Of a stretch of DNA of 11,931 bases, positions 5,829 to 11,931 are shown one piece after another; the first letter of the stretch is position 1; each line of letters starts with the position of its first letter. Below the pieces are notes generated by a model. That model had not been told where the DNA came from and ran no database searches. It saw nothing but the letters and a program-made list of their open reading frames with translations. The stretch comes from Candidatus Kerfeldbacteria bacterium CG08_land_8_20_14_0_20_43_14 (GTDB lineage: Bacteria; Patescibacteriota; Patescibacteriia; PEXW01), in the NCBI GenBank assembly GCA_002774575.1, contig PEXW01000064.1, positions 1 to 11,931 on the forward strand, written 5' to 3'. Both the position numbers and the translations under genes were made by a program.

Positions 5829-5849
5829 ATAAATTAGTTATTACTTAAA

Positions 5850-5873
5850 CCAGACGCCCTGGAAGGCTTCTGG
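5850..5873 (-). terminator. Hairpin downstream of ychF, weak terminator or leader element
   Basis: On the minus strand CCAGA (5873-5869) pairs with TCTGG (5854-5850), then an A-G mismatch, then GCC/GGC (5867-5865 / 5858-5856) around a 6-nt loop. It is followed by TTTAAGTAATAAC, a weak T-tail. It could terminate ychF inefficiently and let transcription reach the small-ORF locus. A 12-nt perfect palindrome GAAAGATCTTTC lies at 5889-5900. Confidence 0.35.
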
Positions 5874-5918
5874 GTTAACTTTATTTGGGAAAGATCTTTC
5901 TCTCCTTGTAACTATATT

Positions 5919-7010
5919 CTACACCCCCACTCGGAAATGCGCTACATCGCCCGCTTGCATGACATAATCTTTGCCTTCAATCCGCAATAAACCTTTTTCT
6001 TTGCAGCCGTTTTCTCCGTATTTCACAAAATCCTGCCAATTAATTATTTCCGCGCGGATAAAAGCTTTTTCAAAATCGCTGTGAATAACTCCGGCAGCCT
6101 GGGGCGCGGTCATTCCTTTAGAAATTGTCCAGGCCTTGGATTCCATTTCTCCGGAAGTGTAAAAAGTCTGCAATCCCAAAATTGAAAAAGCCTGGTGGAT
6201 CAGCCGATTTAAGCCCGGTTCTTTTAAACCCAGGCTTTCCAAATAAGTCCGGCTTTCTTCAGCTGACAGCTCGGCGATTTCTGATTCGATTTTTGCCGAG
6301 ATTACAATAAAATCATCAGGTTTTTTCCCGGTTTTGTCAGCTAAAGTTTTTTGGATTTCATCGGCTTTGGAAATTTCAGCTTCGTCGATATTAGCTACGT
6401 AAATTTCCGGTTTGCCAGTAAGTAAGCTCATTTCCCGGATTAATTTTGCTGCTTCATCCTGCTTTAATAATTCCAAAACATCCTTGCCTTGGCTTAATCG
6501 ATTTTCTATCTCCTCTAAAATTGGCAGTTGAACATTGGCAATTTTGTCCCCGGATTTGGCTTTGCCGCTCAAATTTTCAATCCGTTTTTTCGCGGTTTCC
6601 AGATCAGCCAAAGCCAATTCAGTTTCAATAGTGGCTATGTCTTGCCCTGGATCCACGCGGTTATCCACATGAATTACATCCGGGTCATTAAAAACCCTGA
6701 CCACATGAGCAATGGCCGCCACCTCCCGGATGTTGGAAAGAAATTTATTGCCCAGACCTTCGCCTTTGTGGGCGTTCTTGACCAAACCGGCAATGTCCAC
6801 GAATTCCACGATTGCGGGCACGATTTTTTTTGAATTGCTGACTTTGCTCAATTGAGGCAAAATATCATCAGGCACTTCAACCACGCCCACATTCGGGTCA
6901 ATGGTGGTGAAAGGATAATTTTCCGCCGGTACCTGTTTTTTGGTCAAAGCCCGGAAGAGAGTTGATTTCCCGACATTAGGCAGGCCAATAATTCCAATTT
7001 GAAGCGACAT
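5919..7010 (-). CDS. ychF: Redox-regulated P-loop ATPase/GTPase YchF (OLA1 family)
   Basis: This encodes 363 aa, the standard YchF length. The G domain has the Walker A motif GLPNVGKST (residues 8-16), the [14 protein letters not shown] switch I, DIAGL (switch II), and NIDE in place of the GTPase NKxD motif, which in this family favours ATP. A helical insertion follows ([13 protein letters not shown] to [16 protein letters not shown]). The C-terminal TGS domain has [43 protein letters not shown] and ends [18 protein letters not shown]. YchF binds ribosomes and takes part in translation and stress responses. No SD is seen; the -10 of its promoter lies only 9 nt from the ATG, so the transcript should be almost leaderless. 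Confidence 0.97.
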   Translation of the reverse strand: MSLQIGIIGLPNVGKSTLFRALTKKQVPAENYPFTTIDPNVGVVEVPDDILPQLSKVSNSKKIVPAIVEFVDIAGLVKNAHKGEGLGNKFLSNIREVAAIAHVVRVFNDPDVIHVDNRVDPGQDIATIETELALADLETAKKRIENLSGKAKSGDKIANVQLPILEEIENRLSQGKDVLELLKQDEAAKLIREMSLLTGKPEIYVANIDEAEISKADEIQKTLADKTGKKPDDFIVISAKIESEIAELSAEESRTYLESLGLKEPGLNRLIHQAFSILGLQTFYTSGEMESKAWTISKGMTAPQAAGVIHSDFEKAFIRAEIINWQDFVKYGENGCKEKGLLRIEGKDYVMQAGDVAHFRVGV

Positions 7011-7019
7011 ATGTTTGGT

Positions 7020-7047
7020 AGCCTACCAGAGTTTTCCGATTTGTAAA
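7020..7047 (-). promoter_or_regulatory. Putative ychF promoter, near-leaderless
   Basis: On the minus strand TTTACA (7047-7042) is followed by a 16-nt spacer and TAGGCT (7025-7020), with TGG before the -10 (extended). The ATG at 7010 begins 10 nt after the hexamer, so the predicted 5' UTR is about 3 nt. It is interleaved with the divergent promoter at 7056-7061. Confidence 0.45.
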
Positions 7048-7055
7048 AGTCAGGG

Positions 7056-7061
7056 TATAAT
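7056..7061 (+). promoter_or_regulatory. Consensus -10 giving a probable leaderless mRNA
   Basis: A perfect TATAAT is followed by TAATTT and then ATG 7068, so a start 7 nt after the hexamer coincides with the A of the ATG. The -35 region is poor. There is no SD between the hexamer and the ATG. Confidence 0.55.
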
Positions 7062-7067
7062 TAATTT

Positions 7068-7895
7068 ATGTTTGAAGACAATAAAAATCCCAACCAGACC
7101 CCGCCTGGCCAGGTTCCGCCTTGGAAAAATCCTTCCAGGCAGGCGAATCCGCCAGCTCCGAACCCAATGCCCTATAAATATCCTGGCCAAAATATTCAAC
7201 CCCAGCCGCCAGTTACACCAGCGCCTCAACCGCGGCCCGCACAGGGCTTTAGGCCAATACCTTCGTCTCCAGCGCCAGTACCTCCTGGGCAAGGCTTTCG
7301 GGCAGTACCGCCGCCTCCACACCAACCAGGTCAGCAATATCAGCCGGCTGGGGCTGGAGCCATGCAAACTGAAAAAGACTGGGGCCCCTTAAAACCCCTT
7401 CGCCGCGTTTACAAGCCAACTGAAGGCCAAATGACTTATGTTTTGGCTCAAGCTGGCCGAGTGGAGCTGTCAGAGGAAGCACCCAGTAAAAAACGTTGGA
7501 CCATAATTGTTTCAATCATCGGGATATTGGTAATTGGCGCTGGCACGGCCGCTTTTATCTTTTTTGGCAGGAATGAAACCGTATCCAGTCTGACTAACCA
7601 GTCGGTGATTGTTACCAATACCAATAGTCTGGTGAATAATAATGCTTCGAATAGCATTTTTCCGTCAGAGAACTCTAATACCAGCACAGCCAACCTTAAT
7701 GTAAATAATTCAGCTAACAGCAATGCGAATGCCGGCCTGGATTCGGACAATGACGGCTTAACCGATGCGCAAGAAAAAATTTATGGCACCAATGCCAATA
7801 ACCCCGACACTGATGGCGATGGTTATACAGACGGGAATGAAGTCAAAGGCGGTTATGATCCCTTAAAGGGCAACGGAGTCAAATTATCTAAGTAA
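7068..7895 (+). CDS. Proline-rich single-pass membrane protein with C-terminal Asp-rich Ca-binding repeats
   Basis: This encodes 275 aa. Residues 1-100 are low-complexity Pro/Gln/Gly-rich sequence, with two copies of a QGFR(P/A) unit near residues 59-63 and 75-79, presumably cytoplasmic. A short folded-looking stretch follows (WGPLKPLRRVYKPTEGQMTYVLAQAGRVEL). One membrane segment lies at about 144-167, preceded by KKR (positive-inside). An Asn/Ser/Thr-rich linker (170-222) leads to two thrombospondin type-3-like loops, DSDNDGLTDAQE (225-236) and DTDGDGYTDGNE (247-258), with Asp spacing suited to calcium. Function is unknown; the layout suggests an envelope-anchored protein. The Pro-rich part would need EF-P for efficient translation. 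Its 3' end overlaps the convergent NUDIX gene by 12 nt. Confidence 0.88.
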   Translation: MFEDNKNPNQTPPGQVPPWKNPSRQANPPAPNPMPYKYPGQNIQPQPPVTPAPQPRPAQGFRPIPSSPAPVPPGQGFRAVPPPPHQPGQQYQPAGAGAMQTEKDWGPLKPLRRVYKPTEGQMTYVLAQAGRVELSEEAPSKKRWTIIVSIIGILVIGAGTAAFIFFGRNETVSSLTNQSVIVTNTNSLVNNNASNSIFPSENSNTSTANLNVNNSANSNANAGLDSDNDGLTDAQEKIYGTNANNPDTDGDGYTDGNEVKGGYDPLKGNGVKLSK

Positions 7896-8414
7896 TTTTT
7901 TTAAGTCTTTCAGAGCCAGTCGGTTATTTTCAAAAGCGATATCTTTTGGCAATTGGTTAATCGAACACCATTTGTATTTCACCACATCATCGGCTGGCCG
8001 AAGTTCCCCAGTCCATTTTGTAACCACATAATATAAATTAAAAGTTGACTGTGGGGGATTGCTAAAATATTTGCCCAAGTAAATCCCCAGAAATTTGGGG
8101 TTTGAAACTTTTATATTTAATTCTTCTTTCAGTTCCCTAACCAGACCTATCTCCGGCTTTTCATGAAAATCCAAAAATCCACCAGGCACATCCCACCAGC
8201 CTTTATGTGGCTGGATGCCTCTTTTGACCAGTAGAACTTTTTTATTTTTAACTAACAGGCCCGAAGCCGTGGGTTTGGAATTAAGCCAGAAGACAAAATT
8301 GCATTTTGGACAGAAAAGTTCACTTTGGCCGTGGATTTTATTGATTTTTAATCTGGCGCCGCAGAGCGGGCAGAATCGAAAAGAGCTTTGGACGATATTT
8401 CTGAAGTTTTTCAT
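7884..8414 (-). CDS. NUDIX hydrolase with N-terminal zinc ribbon
   Basis: This encodes 176 aa. The N-terminal zinc ribbon has CPLC (Cys15, Cys18) and CPKC (Cys35, Cys38). The NUDIX domain carries an essentially complete box, G79-x5-E-x7-RELKEELNI (79-101), with the helix Glu residues that bind the divalent metal; only the usual Gly before the final hydrophobic residue is replaced, by Asn. WWDVPGGFLDF precedes it as in many family members. NUDIX enzymes cleave nucleoside diphosphates linked to another moiety; the zinc ribbon recalls NudC-type NADH/RNA-cap pyrophosphatases, but the SQPWPFPxS NudC signature is not present, so the substrate is open. Its ATG overlaps the folD stop (ATGA), implying translational coupling with folD. 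Confidence 0.9.
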   Translation of the reverse strand: MKNFRNIVQSSFRFCPLCGARLKINKIHGQSELFCPKCNFVFWLNSKPTASGLLVKNKKVLLVKRGIQPHKGWWDVPGGFLDFHEKPEIGLVRELKEELNIKVSNPKFLGIYLGKYFSNPPQSTFNLYYVVTKWTGELRPADDVVKYKWCSINQLPKDIAFENNRLALKDLKKLLR

Positions 8415-9238
8415 ATTTTTAAAGATAATTCATAAACCCTTTGAACCAGCATGGCCACAGTCATAGGTCCGACTCCGCCCGGCACAGGCGTTATCCAGCC
8501 GGTTGAGTTTTTAACTGATTCAAAATCAATATCGCCCACAACCTTTTTGCCATCGCGATTAAAGCCGACATCAATTAAAATCGCCCAGCTTTTGATGTGA
8601 TGGTTTTTCAAAAAATTAGACTGACCAATGGCAATTACTACCACCCCGGCGGCCTTGGTTTGCGTTTCAAAATCCTTAAACGGCGAATAGACAATTGTCG
8701 TATCCAAACCCTGCCGAGTCAGCAGGATAGCCATTGGTTCGGCAAAAATCGTACTATTTGCCAAGATGACCGCTTTTTTGCCGGTTAAGTCTTGATTGAC
8801 GCTGTCAATTAAGCGCCAGATACCTTCGCACAAAACCGGGGCAAAGGCAGCGGTATTATCTCGAAATTTTTCCAGGTTTTTAGGGTGAAAACCATCAGCG
8901 TCTTTTTTAGGGTCAATGGCGAAAATTATTTGATCAGCGTTTAAATGTTTTGGCAGGGGCAGTTGGACAATCAGGCCATGAATTTTTGGGTCCTGGTTTA
9001 TTTTTTGGACAGTCTGGATGATTTCTGCCTGGCTGGCCGTATTGGCAAAAACAAATTTTTGAAAATGCATGCCAATCTCTTCAGCTGCTTCTTCCTTTAG
9101 TCTGACATAGGTTTGCGAAGCCTGGTCATCACCAACCAGAATAATTGCCAAATCAGGCTTGGTTGGATTTTTGGCGATATTTACTTTAAGACTTTGCCTG
9201 ATTTTCAAAGCCAGGCTTCGGCCGTCAATAATTTGCAT
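8411..9238 (-). CDS. folD: FolD-like methylenetetrahydrofolate dehydrogenase/cyclohydrolase
   Basis: This encodes 275 aa, slightly short of the usual 280-290. Catalytic features are present: SQTYVRLK (Tyr44, Lys48), LIVQLPLP (89-96), KDADGFHP (Asp115), and the C-terminal ITPVPGGVGPMTVAML. FolD interconverts methylene-, methenyl- and formyl-tetrahydrofolate using NADP. Two normally conserved regions are altered. PCTP before the cofactor domain reads PVLC (134-137). The Gly-rich dinucleotide loop GxSxxVGxP reads ANSTIFAEP (160-168), losing both glycines. The dehydrogenase step may therefore be weakened or use another cofactor; this is inference. It starts 4 nt after the folC stop. Confidence 0.9.
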   Translation of the reverse strand: MQIIDGRSLALKIRQSLKVNIAKNPTKPDLAIILVGDDQASQTYVRLKEEAAEEIGMHFQKFVFANTASQAEIIQTVQKINQDPKIHGLIVQLPLPKHLNADQIIFAIDPKKDADGFHPKNLEKFRDNTAAFAPVLCEGIWRLIDSVNQDLTGKKAVILANSTIFAEPMAILLTRQGLDTTIVYSPFKDFETQTKAAGVVVIAIGQSNFLKNHHIKSWAILIDVGFNRDGKKVVGDIDFESVKNSTGWITPVPGGVGPMTVAMLVQRVYELSLKI

Positions 9239-9242
9239 TTTT

Positions 9243-10574
9243 TTAAAAGTTGGATTGTTTGTTAAGAATAAGTTTTTCCGGGTACCATTTTTGTCTTAAT
9301 TCGCCGGCTAAATACAACGAACCAGTAATCAGAATTGGATAGTTTGAATTATGCTTCAAGGCCCGGGCTAAAGCTTTTTTGCAATCAGAAACAATCATTG
9401 GCTTTGCCGAGGGCTGAAGTTTTTTTAGATTTTGAGCGATTATCTTAACCGGCATTGGCTTGGGGTAGGGCAATGAGGTCTGGGTTAGAATCCAGTTTTT
9501 CACAATAGGTTTTAAAATTTTCAAAATCGCTTTTGCGTTTTTCCTTTCGCCAATGCCTATAACAGCCGTAACCTGATTATAGCCTAGAGCTTTTAAGCTA
9601 GCCACCACAGCGCGAATTTTGTCAGGGTTGTGAGCGCCATCAATGATTATTTTTGGTTTTTTTTGGATAAATTCTATTCTGGCCGGCATCCGAGTCAGCA
9701 AAATGCCCTTTTTGATCGCCGCTTTTGGCAGATGCAGAAACCGAGCCGCGGCAATGGCAATAGTGGCATTGTGCTGTTGATGTTGTCCAAACATTGATTG
9801 TTGAACCTTGCCAAAGCCAGGCAGCTGCCAGGACATAACAGTATTTGTTAAATTAAATCCGGTCTTGATTTTTGGAATAAAATAAGCGGGAATTTTTGAA
9901 GTCCTGGCCTTATCCATTAAAATCCCGCGGATTTTTGGGTTAGCTTCGCCCGTGAAAAAAACGTTGCCAGTTTTTAAAATTCCGGTTTTGGTTTTGGCAA
10001 TCTGGATTTTGGTTCTGCCTAAAAGCAGCTGATGATCCAGCCCGACATTGGCAATGATGGCAATTTTTGGAGGCGGAATAACATTGGTTGGGTCAAATTC
10101 CCCGCCGCAACCAACTTCAATCACGGCCCATTCCAGTTTATGTTTTTGAAAAATCAGCAGGCTCATAACAAAAAGCGATTCAAAATGCGAAGGCAGAAAT
10201 TTTTTGTCGAACTTTTTTGCATGGTCCAGATAAGGCTTAATTTTTTTGAAAGCCCAAAGGAAATCCTTAACCGAAGTCAGTTTGCCATTCAGCATAATTC
10301 TTTCAGTGGTGGTAATGACATGCGGTGAAAAATACGAGCCGACTTTTTTGCCAGCGCGATGCAGGATATTGTGCAAATACATGGTTAGAGAGCCTTTGCC
10401 AGAAGTGCCGGTGATGTGAATGAATTTGGAATTTTTTTCAGGACTGCCAAAATGTTTCAGCATTTTTCGAGTCCGGTCTAAGGACAGCTGGGGGTCTTCC
10501 CGGCGAGTGGCAAAAACCTGGGCTGGCAAAGCTTCCAGATATTTTTGGGCTTTTTTATAAGCTGGGTATTCCAT
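9243..10574 (-). CDS. folC: Folylpolyglutamate synthase / Mur-ligase family FolC
   Basis: This encodes 443 aa from ATG 10574. An upstream in-frame GTG at 10583 adds three residues, but its bases are better read as part of a GTGAGG SD-like element. Mur-ligase motifs are clear: the P-loop HITGTSGKGS, then YFSPHVITTTERIMLNG, the metal/ATP motif VIEVGCGGEFDPTNVI, GLDHQLLLGRTKIQIAKTKTGI, and the C-terminal IIDGAHNPDKI. FolC adds glutamates to folates (and in some bacteria to dihydropteroate), ATP-dependently, which retains folates in the cell. With folD directly downstream and no de novo folate genes in view, polyglutamylation of scavenged folate is the likeliest role. Confidence 0.94.
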   Translation of the reverse strand: MEYPAYKKAQKYLEALPAQVFATRREDPQLSLDRTRKMLKHFGSPEKNSKFIHITGTSGKGSLTMYLHNILHRAGKKVGSYFSPHVITTTERIMLNGKLTSVKDFLWAFKKIKPYLDHAKKFDKKFLPSHFESLFVMSLLIFQKHKLEWAVIEVGCGGEFDPTNVIPPPKIAIIANVGLDHQLLLGRTKIQIAKTKTGILKTGNVFFTGEANPKIRGILMDKARTSKIPAYFIPKIKTGFNLTNTVMSWQLPGFGKVQQSMFGQHQQHNATIAIAAARFLHLPKAAIKKGILLTRMPARIEFIQKKPKIIIDGAHNPDKIRAVVASLKALGYNQVTAVIGIGERKNAKAILKILKPIVKNWILTQTSLPYPKPMPVKIIAQNLKKLQPSAKPMIVSDCKKALARALKHNSNYPILITGSLYLAGELRQKWYPEKLILNKQSNF

Positions 10575-10607
10575 AAGCCTCACTTTAACCGTTTTGGGGA
10601 AAATATA

Positions 10608-10636
10608 AAAGCCGCCAGATTATTGCAGGCGGCTTT
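10608..10636 (-). terminator. Terminator overlapping the NlpC/P60 stop codon
   Basis: AAAGCCGCC 10608-10616 pairs with GGCGGCTTT 10628-10636 (9 bp, 11-nt loop). On the minus strand the stem is followed by TTTTATATTTT, a good terminator; on the plus strand by a weaker T-rich tract. The stop codon of the NlpC/P60 gene (10620-10622) lies in the loop, so the ribosome must clear it before termination. Confidence 0.78.
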
Positions 10637-11237
10637 GTTTTAATTTACTGCGGATAAGGCAGTAAATTTCTTCCGGACTGGTTAAGTGAAAAAGTTCTTC
10701 TGGCAGCCGGATTACGGTCAGGTTTTTTGGACACGCCAGGATTCTGCGGCAAGCCAGGATCGGCCATTTTAAGTCGGCAATTTCTGAAAGGATTACTTTT
10801 TCGGTTTTGCTGGTGGTGTGCAAAAAAGTCTTTTCATCCAGGACAAAGCCTACATGGCCAATACCTCTTTCAAAGCCCGGATGCAGCCAGGGATTTTTGC
10901 CTTTGAAAAAAATTAAATCTCCGGGTTTTCTGTTATCAGACTTGATTTTTTCGCCGTGATCAACCTGCAAAACCGTATAGCGGGGGAGCCAGACGCCGGC
11001 ACAGGCAAAAATTAATTTGCTTAAACCAGAACAGTCCAGAGAGTCAGGGGCATAAGTTATGTTCGCTCCCAGTTCATAAGGCGTGTTCACAAAGCTCATG
11101 GCAACATCCAAAAGGTTCCAGGTGATAATCTGGCAAGACAATGAAGTCAAAACTTGTTCAATTTGCCATTGGTTGATTGCCAGTGCCTTTTTTGCCTTTC
11201 TCATGTCAAAAGCTATAAACCCGAAAGTTGGGTGCAT
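10620..11237 (-). CDS. NlpC/P60-family cysteine peptidase, no signal peptide visible
   Basis: This encodes 205 aa. The start at 11237 is fixed by AAAGGAG (11249-11243) placed 5 nt upstream; an ATG at 11261 would put this SD inside the gene. The NlpC/P60 core has LLDVAMSFVNTPYELGANI, then the catalytic Cys69 in SLDCSGLSKLIF, KPGDLIFFKG, and His128 in GIGHVGFVLDEKTFLHTT, with a second His at 140. Such enzymes cut peptidoglycan stem peptides between D-gamma-glutamate and diaminopimelate or related bonds. The N-terminus (MHPTFGFIAFDMRKAKKALAI) is not a signal peptide, so export or another amide substrate is unresolved. The C-terminal about 45 residues (LTVIRLPEELFHLTSPEEIYCLI) are of unknown role. 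It forms its own transcription unit, with a promoter at 11283-11310. Confidence 0.85.
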   Translation of the reverse strand: MHPTFGFIAFDMRKAKKALAINQWQIEQVLTSLSCQIITWNLLDVAMSFVNTPYELGANITYAPDSLDCSGLSKLIFACAGVWLPRYTVLQVDHGEKIKSDNRKPGDLIFFKGKNPWLHPGFERGIGHVGFVLDEKTFLHTTSKTEKVILSEIADLKWPILACRRILACPKNLTVIRLPEELFHLTSPEEIYCLIRSKLKQSRLQ

Positions 11238-11282
11238 TTTTTCTCCTTTGTCAACGAGCATAAGTTTATTTTAGTTGGGGAT

Positions 11283-11310
11283 ACTTTAACATACATCAAT
11301 AGTATTTCAA
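11283..11310 (-). promoter_or_regulatory. Putative promoter of the NlpC/P60 gene
   Basis: On the minus strand TTGAAA (11310-11305) is followed by a 16-nt spacer and TAAAGT (11288-11283) with an extended TGT. Transcription would start near 11276, leaving a leader of about 39 nt that contains the SD. Confidence 0.4.
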
Positions 11311-11428
11311 ATTTTGCCATACAATGTCGGCATAGTAAGGCATTGCGACTACTAATGTTTGTATTGTTTTAGAGGATGTGGTTTTTGACAAAAAATCCCC
11401 ACACCGTTTGACCATAACGATACGTCTA

Positions 11429-11457
11429 CCCGCCAGTGCCTTGGCACGGCAGGCGGG
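11429..11457. repeat. GC-rich interrupted palindrome
   Basis: CCCGCC 11429-11434 pairs with GGCGGG 11452-11457, and GTGCC 11436-11440 pairs with GGCAC 11443-11447 around a TT loop, with an extra GGCA on the 3' side. It stands out in AT-rich surroundings and lacks a T-tail on either strand, so it is not an ordinary terminator. It looks like a unit of a dispersed REP-like family; the recA terminator core (TGCC-GAA-GGC) is similar. Confidence 0.55.
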
Positions 11458-11486
11458 GAGCACAACAACCAAAACTATAATAATAC

Positions 11487-11931
11487 CTATTTATAAACCG
11501 CTTTCCAGCCTTTGGTTTTAATCAAATACCAAGCGCAAGCGATTAAATAAGCCACAAAGGGATCTTCAATTTTGCCGGATAGAGCCAGATTTTTAGCCTT
11601 GTTTAAATCTGTGGGAATTACCTGGATGTCTTCCCCAGGATCGCCAGGCAAGGGATCGGAAATTAAGCCTGATGCCAAAAAACCATAAAGCGGATAAGTA
11701 AAGTGTTTTGGCGTGGCATAGACAAGTTTAATTTTCTTTGCCCGAAAGCCGGTTTCTTCCCGAAGTTCAGCCTGGGCATTGGCTTTGATGGAAACTGGTT
11801 TATCGGCCCGTCCGCAAGGCAAGTGCCAAATATATTTTTTACCCAATTCCTTATATTCCTTGGTCAAGAGCAATCGTTTTTTATTGTCAAAGGCTAAAAT
11901 CACCACAGTTGGCACGCGGTAAACAAACTCA
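11487..11931 (-). CDS. NUDIX hydrolase, ADP-ribose-pyrophosphatase-like (5' end outside window)
   Basis: The frame is open through the window edge: EFVYR precedes the GTG at 11915, so this is a partial gene of at least 147 codons. The order EFVYR.PTVVILAFD, RLLLTKEY, YIWHLPCGRAD, AELREETGF and PLYGFLA resembles ADP-ribose pyrophosphatases of the NUDIX superfamily. The NUDIX box is degenerate: in G-x5-E-x7-REUxEExGU the first Glu is Val and the Arg is Ala, while ELREETGF is kept. Metal binding by the helix Glu residues could survive; substrate and activity are uncertain. It ends with TAG, 29 nt from the palindrome at 11429-11457. Confidence 0.85.
   Translation of the reverse strand, partial: EFVYRVPTVVILAFDNKKRLLLTKEYKELGKKYIWHLPCGRADKPVSIKANAQAELREETGFRAKKIKLVYATPKHFTYPLYGFLASGLISDPLPGDPGEDIQVIPTDLNKAKNLALSGKIEDPFVAYLIACAWYLIKTKGWKAVYK

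Noticed and set aside
7015..7515. Arg/Pro/Leu-rich frames opposite or shifted within the proline-rich gene
   Set aside because: These are shadow frames caused by CCN-rich codons; they have no SD and no domain.
11238..11261. ATG 11261 as start of the NlpC/P60 gene
   Set aside because: AAAGGAG lies between it and ATG 11237, which has ideal spacing to that SD.
11380..11410. TTGACA and TTGACC boxes as a plus-strand promoter
   Set aside because: No -10 at proper distance and no plus-strand gene downstream.
1..11931. tRNA genes, CRISPR arrays, insertion sequences
   Set aside because: No cloverleaf-like sequence with CCA or T-arm motif, no regularly spaced repeats and no transposase-like protein were seen.

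Overview
The window (about 11.9 kb, moderate GC) looks like a chromosomal segment of a Candidate Phyla Radiation / Patescibacteria organism, probably Parcubacteria-like. The reasons are an EF-P with an aberrant acceptor loop, a Trm11-like methyltransferase, a proline-rich membrane protein with C-terminal Asp-rich calcium-binding repeats, very compact spacing, and many housekeeping genes without a Shine-Dalgarno (SD) sequence. This placement comes from gene content read by eye, not from a database search.

Layout. 1-432 is the 3' end of recA (+), followed by a perfect 12-bp hairpin terminator. 433-643 holds a run of three hairpins in front of an SD-led gene for an unrecognised Trp-rich protein (644-1231, +), which ends at a strong terminator (1327-1373). 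On the minus strand, rpsF-ssb-rpsR-efp (3235 down to 1386) form a translation/replication cluster, probably driven by a promoter at 3314-3342. Divergently, a Trm11-like RNA methyltransferase and a CapA-family phosphatase-fold protein (3391-5620, +) overlap by 8 nt and end at a two-sided terminator (5640-5663). 5621-5918 contains no conventional gene. Its minus strand carries a 22-codon ORF with a very strong SD, a second 13-nt perfect SD, a 5-codon ORF, a 10-bp long-range pairing and a poly-U terminator. ychF (minus) and a proline-rich membrane protein (plus) diverge from a 57-nt gap with two very short-leader promoters. A minus-strand operon folC-folD-NUDIX (10574 down to 7884) has gaps or overlaps of 4 nt. 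Upstream of it lie an NlpC/P60 peptidase (10620-11237, minus) and, cut by the window end, an ADP-ribose-pyrophosphatase-like NUDIX protein. The 249 nt between those two genes (11238-11486) hold the NlpC/P60 promoter and a 29-nt GC-rich interrupted palindrome; I see no gene there.

How the genes relate. Most are informational or housekeeping: recombination, ssDNA binding, ribosome, EF-P, YchF, RNA modification. FolC and FolD suggest retention and interconversion of scavenged folates. The most unusual parts are the minus-strand leader/small-ORF locus between capA and ychF, the structured leader of the 644-1231 gene, and losses of normally conserved residues in EF-P, FolD and the terminal NUDIX protein.
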